In this document: positions 4,168 through 6,853 of the stretch, in pieces
How positions within the stretch are numbered: the first letter of the stretch is position 1
Layout: each line of letters opens with the position of its first letter
Source: JBAZBO01 sp041671425
GTDB lineage: Bacteria; Patescibacteriota; WWE3; UBA101185; UBA10185
Direction: 5' to 3'
Assembly: GCA_041671425.1 (NCBI GenBank)
Contig: JBAZBO010000052.1
Location: 1 to 6,853, forward strand
DNA: 6,853 bases
Made by a program: the position numbers and the translations under genes
The notes under the pieces: generated by a model
What the model was told of the DNA's origin: nothing
The model's input: the letters and a program-made list of their open reading frames with translations, nothing else
The model's database searches: none

Positions 4168-6609
4168 ATGGGGTCATACGATCACAGAGAAATAGAGAAA
4201 AAGTGGGCCGACAGATGGTTTGAAGAGAAAACCTACCAAGCCAAAGATTTTTCTGACAAGCCAAAGAAGTATATATTGGCCGAATTTCCTTATCCTTCAG
4301 GTAATGCTTTACATGCTGGACACATGATGAGGTACACAGTCCCTGATGTTTACGCCAGATATCTAAGGATGAAGGGTTACAACGTACTTTTTCCCATGGG
4401 ATGGGATGCCTTTGGACTTCCTGCTGAGAATTTCGCAGTAAAAAGCGGCATTCATCCTGCCATCACAACAAAAAAAGCCATAGAATCATATAGGGTGTCC
4501 ATGAGAAAAATGGGTTATGGTATAGATTGGGAAAGAGAAATAGACACTACCGATCCCAATTATTACAAGTGGACACAGTGGCTCTTCCTGAAGTTCTTTC
4601 AGCAAGGTCTTGCAGAATATAGGGAAATGCCAATCTGGTGGTGTGAACAGCTAAAGACGGTACTTTCTGATGAAGAAGTATTAACGGACAAAGATGGTAA
4701 CAAGATATCAGAAAGGGGTGAATACCCTGTTGAGAGAAAATTGCTGAAACAATGGGTCCTAAAGATCACAAAGTATGCAGATAAGCTTCTAGAAGGACTT
4801 GACCAGATAGAATTTCCAGAAGCCATAAAATCTGCTCAAAGGAGTTGGATAGGCAGAAGCTATGGTGCTAATGTGTCATTTTCTGTGAACGGTACAAAGC
4901 TGGAGGTGTTCACAACCAGACCAGATACTATATTTGGTGTTACGTACATGGCAATCTCTCCAGAGTCCCCTATTCTAGAAACTCTTTTGAGGTCTGCAGT
5001 AAACACTGAGGAAGTCACTGAATATATAGAGGAATCAAAAAGAAAGTCTGATCTGGAAAAGCTTAAGAGCAAAGATAAGACAGGGGTTCAGTTAGAAGGA
5101 GTTTTCGCAAAACACCCATTTACAGGTGAGAATATCCCACTTTTTGTTGCGGACTACGTTTTGATGGATTACGGTACTGGGGTTGTGATGGGGGTACCTG
5201 CTCACGATGAAAGGGACTTCGACTTTGCTAAGAAGCTGGGTATAAAGATAATTCCCGTAATAGAAACCCCCAAAGACTTTGAAGGCAAATTGTATACCGG
5301 TTCCGGAAAGATGATCAACTCAGCAGAATACAATGGACTTGACTCACAAGATTTCTCGGAAAAGGTAATAAAAAGGCTTGAGAAAGAAGGTATCGGCAAG
5401 AGAGAAACACAATACAAACTCAGGGATTGGATATTCTCCAGGCAAAGATACTGGGGTGAGCCTATCCCCCTCATACATACACATGATGGTGAGATTTTAT
5501 CCATATGCGATATAGATGATCCTAAGGATGTAGATGCAAAACTGCCATTGAGACTTCCGGACGTACCTGACTACACTCCATCTTCTGATGGGGCTTCCCC
5601 TCTGGAAAGAAATAAAGAGTGGGTAAATACTACAGATAATGAGGGCAACCCCGCGAGAAGAGAGACAAACACCATGCCTAATTGGGCTGGATCATGCTGG
5701 TACTTTATTAGATTCGTAGATCCTAAGAATAGTGAATCCTTTGCTGACGTGGAAAAGATGAAGTACTGGCTCCCGGTTGATAAATACTTTGGTGGCGCCG
5801 AACACACCACAATGCATCTTTTATATTCAAGGTTTTGGTACAAGTTCCTCTTTGACCAAGGTCTAGTTCCTAATCAGGAACCGTATATGTGGAGGATGAA
5901 CGGTGGTTTGCTTCTGGGTCCTGATGGAACAAAAATGTCCAAGTCAAAAGGCAACGTTGTTGAACCCATGGATATAGTAGAAAACTATGGTGCTGACGCT
6001 CTTAGAGCCTGTATCTGCTTCCTAGGTCCTTATACTGATACGTATCCTTGGAACATCAACGGTATAAAGTCCACCTGGAGGCTGATGAAGAATATCCATG
6101 ATTTTCACCAGAAAGTGAAAAGCGCAAATGCTGAAATCAGCTCTGAAAACGTTCTGAGAGCATTGAACAAGCTTATATTCAATGTAAGTAGCATGATAGA
6201 AAGTCTCAAGATGAACACTGCGGTGAGCGAGGTCATGATCTTTATGAATAGCGTTAAGGACTCGGGTGAGATTTCACAAGATAGCTGGATGAAATTCCTC
6301 AAGGTTTTGGCACCATTAGCCCCTTTCCTTGCAGAAGAGCTGTGGCACAATATCAGTGGACAAGAAACAAGCATTCATCTTCAACCATGGCCTGAAGTAG
6401 AGGCCAGATACTTGGAAAGCGAGCAGATCATCATCCCGGTACAAATAAACGGTAAGGTGAGAGCGGAAGTTACCTTTAACAGGGCCTTATCAGATGACGA
6501 AGTCAAAGCCATGATACTTGAAGATCAGACAGTAAAGAAACATATTGGGACTTCTGAATTAAAGAAGTTCATTTACGTTCCAGGGAAAATTGCTAATATT
6601 GTATTGTGA
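4168..6609 (+). CDS. leuS: leucyl-tRNA synthetase
   Basis: This 813-residue class I synthetase charges tRNA-Leu. The HIGH motif is HAGH (49-52) within YPSGNALHAGH, and KMSKS is at 589-593. The CP1 editing domain is intact: TTRPDTIFG (249-257) is the threonine-rich region and GVPAHDERD (342-350) holds the conserved Asp (D347) that binds the amino group of misacylated leucine analogues. WAGSCWYFIRF and FGGAEHTTMHLLYSRFW belong to the catalytic core. PDGTKMSKSKGN follows GGLLL directly, so the leucine-specific insertion found before KMSKS in E. coli is absent, as in Bacillus. The anticodon-binding helical domain (about 650-760, ending APFLAEELW) and the C-terminal domain with VQINGKVRAE are complete. 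It is slightly shorter than E. coli LeuRS (860). The segment usually written WCPxLGTVLANEEV reads WCEQLKTVLSDEEV (158-171), a modest divergence. Its stop overlaps the next gene. Confidence 0.97.
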   Translation: MGSYDHREIEKKWADRWFEEKTYQAKDFSDKPKKYILAEFPYPSGNALHAGHMMRYTVPDVYARYLRMKGYNVLFPMGWDAFGLPAENFAVKSGIHPAITTKKAIESYRVSMRKMGYGIDWEREIDTTDPNYYKWTQWLFLKFFQQGLAEYREMPIWWCEQLKTVLSDEEVLTDKDGNKISERGEYPVERKLLKQWVLKITKYADKLLEGLDQIEFPEAIKSAQRSWIGRSYGANVSFSVNGTKLEVFTTRPDTIFGVTYMAISPESPILETLLRSAVNTEEVTEYIEESKRKSDLEKLKSKDKTGVQLEGVFAKHPFTGENIPLFVADYVLMDYGTGVVMGVPAHDERDFDFAKKLGIKIIPVIETPKDFEGKLYTGSGKMINSAEYNGLDSQDFSEKVIKRLEKEGIGKRETQYKLRDWIFSRQRYWGEPIPLIHTHDGEILSICDIDDPKDVDAKLPLRLPDVPDYTPSSDGASPLERNKEWVNTTDNEGNPARRETNTMPNWAGSCWYFIRFVDPKNSESFADVEKMKYWLPVDKYFGGAEHTTMHLLYSRFWYKFLFDQGLVPNQEPYMWRMNGGLLLGPDGTKMSKSKGNVVEPMDIVENYGADALRACICFLGPYTDTYPWNINGIKSTWRLMKNIHDFHQKVKSANAEISSENVLRALNKLIFNVSSMIESLKMNTAVSEVMIFMNSVKDSGEISQDSWMKFLKVLAPLAPFLAEELWHNISGQETSIHLQPWPEVEARYLESEQIIIPVQINGKVRAEVTFNRALSDDEVKAMILEDQTVKKHIGTSELKKFIYVPGKIANIVL

Positions 6610-6853
6610 ACGAGAACGAAACAGTAGATAAGATTAAACCTAAAAATTCCAAATTCATCTATTTCTTAGTAGCTTTCTTTGTGATCCTCTTCTTCTCTTT
6701 GATGACGGCTCTTTCAGTGATCGCACACAAATACCTGAAGAATGCAGGATCAGTTTTTGATAAAGTTGGTCTAGAACCCTACGGTGCACAGGAACAAGTG
6801 GGATCCACACAACCGGCAAGAATTATCCAAACTACAAAACCTAGCCCAAAGTT
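6606..6853 (+). CDS. single-pass membrane protein of unknown function, 5' part
   Basis: A frame opens with GTG at 6606, overlapping the leuS stop by four bases (GTGA), and stays open for 82 codons to the window edge. The N-terminus is short, hydrophilic and basic (K9, K11, K13, K16). A strong membrane segment follows at about 17-41 (FIYFLVAFFVILFFSLMTAL and onward). After it comes a polar, Thr/Pro/Gln-rich stretch. The positive N-terminal flank predicts an N-in, C-out anchor with an extracellular C-terminal part lying beyond the window. GTG is chosen because of the overlap; no Shine-Dalgarno is evident, so translation may depend on termination of leuS. The only ATG in frame falls inside the membrane segment. 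I do not recognise the family. Confidence 0.7.
   Translation, partial: MNENETVDKIKPKNSKFIYFLVAFFVILFFSLMTALSVIAHKYLKNAGSVFDKVGLEPYGAQEQVGSTQPARIIQTTKPSPK

Noticed and set aside
4599..6374. Several leftward frames of 70-100 codons inside leuS
   Set aside because: All are antisense to an unbroken LeuRS with every family motif; none has a ribosome site or a recognisable domain.
1..6853. CRISPR array, insertion sequence, defence island or prophage
   Set aside because: I saw no spaced direct repeats, transposase or integrase motifs, or terminal inverted repeats; nearly all bases are covered by housekeeping-type genes.

Overview
The window most resembles a bacterium of the Candidate Phyla Radiation (Patescibacteria). 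Every recognisable protein is a short, divergent version of a bacterial housekeeping family. Genes are packed tightly, with one- to four-base stop/start overlaps. One exported thiol-disulfide protein belongs to a type I associate with CPR and small-genome archaea. Several TGA codons fall exactly where the protein families end, so the code is standard; the UGA=Gly lineages (SR1/Gracilibacteria) are excluded. The lineage call is inference from protein style, not from a marker tree.

Layout. Bases 1-1819 hold a leftward unit: a small Cys-containing protein of unknown function (1571-1819), rsmI (805-1479, 16S rRNA methyltransferase) and a HelD-like RNA polymerase-displacing helicase (805 to beyond base 1, N-terminal 268 residues only). 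rsmI and helD share one base (TGATG). A strong hairpin separates the small gene from rsmI. Bases 1820-1912 are a divergent promoter region. It has a perfect 17-bp palindrome and a self-complementary -10 region that reads TATAAT on both strands. Rightward from it runs tgt (1913-2974, tRNA-guanine transglycosylase), whose 3' end overlaps by 27 bp the 3' end of a convergent unit.

That leftward unit is rpmG (ribosomal protein L33, 58 aa, 3904-4080) followed by an exported DsbA/thioredoxin-fold protein (2948-3904), joined by a TAATG overlap. Bases 4081-4167 are a second divergent promoter region. leuS (4168-6609, leucyl-tRNA synthetase) runs rightward from it. It overlaps by GTGA the start of a single-pass membrane protein that leaves the window at 6853.

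Functionally this is mostly a translation-support locus: rRNA modification, tRNA wobble-base modification, L33 and leucine charging. It also carries a transcription-recycling helicase and an extracytoplasmic disulfide protein. The points most worth checking are: (i) tgt and leuS both have TATTAT exactly six bases before ATG and no Shine-Dalgarno, suggesting leaderless transcripts; (ii) the HelD P-loop has Cys where the near-invariant Gly before Lys should be; (iii) the Tgt base-recognition loop is GGWPVDG rather than GGLAVGE; (iv) the Dsb-like protein has CPYG instead of CxxC and a cysteine next to its C-terminus; (v) the small unknown gene with its palindromic control region.
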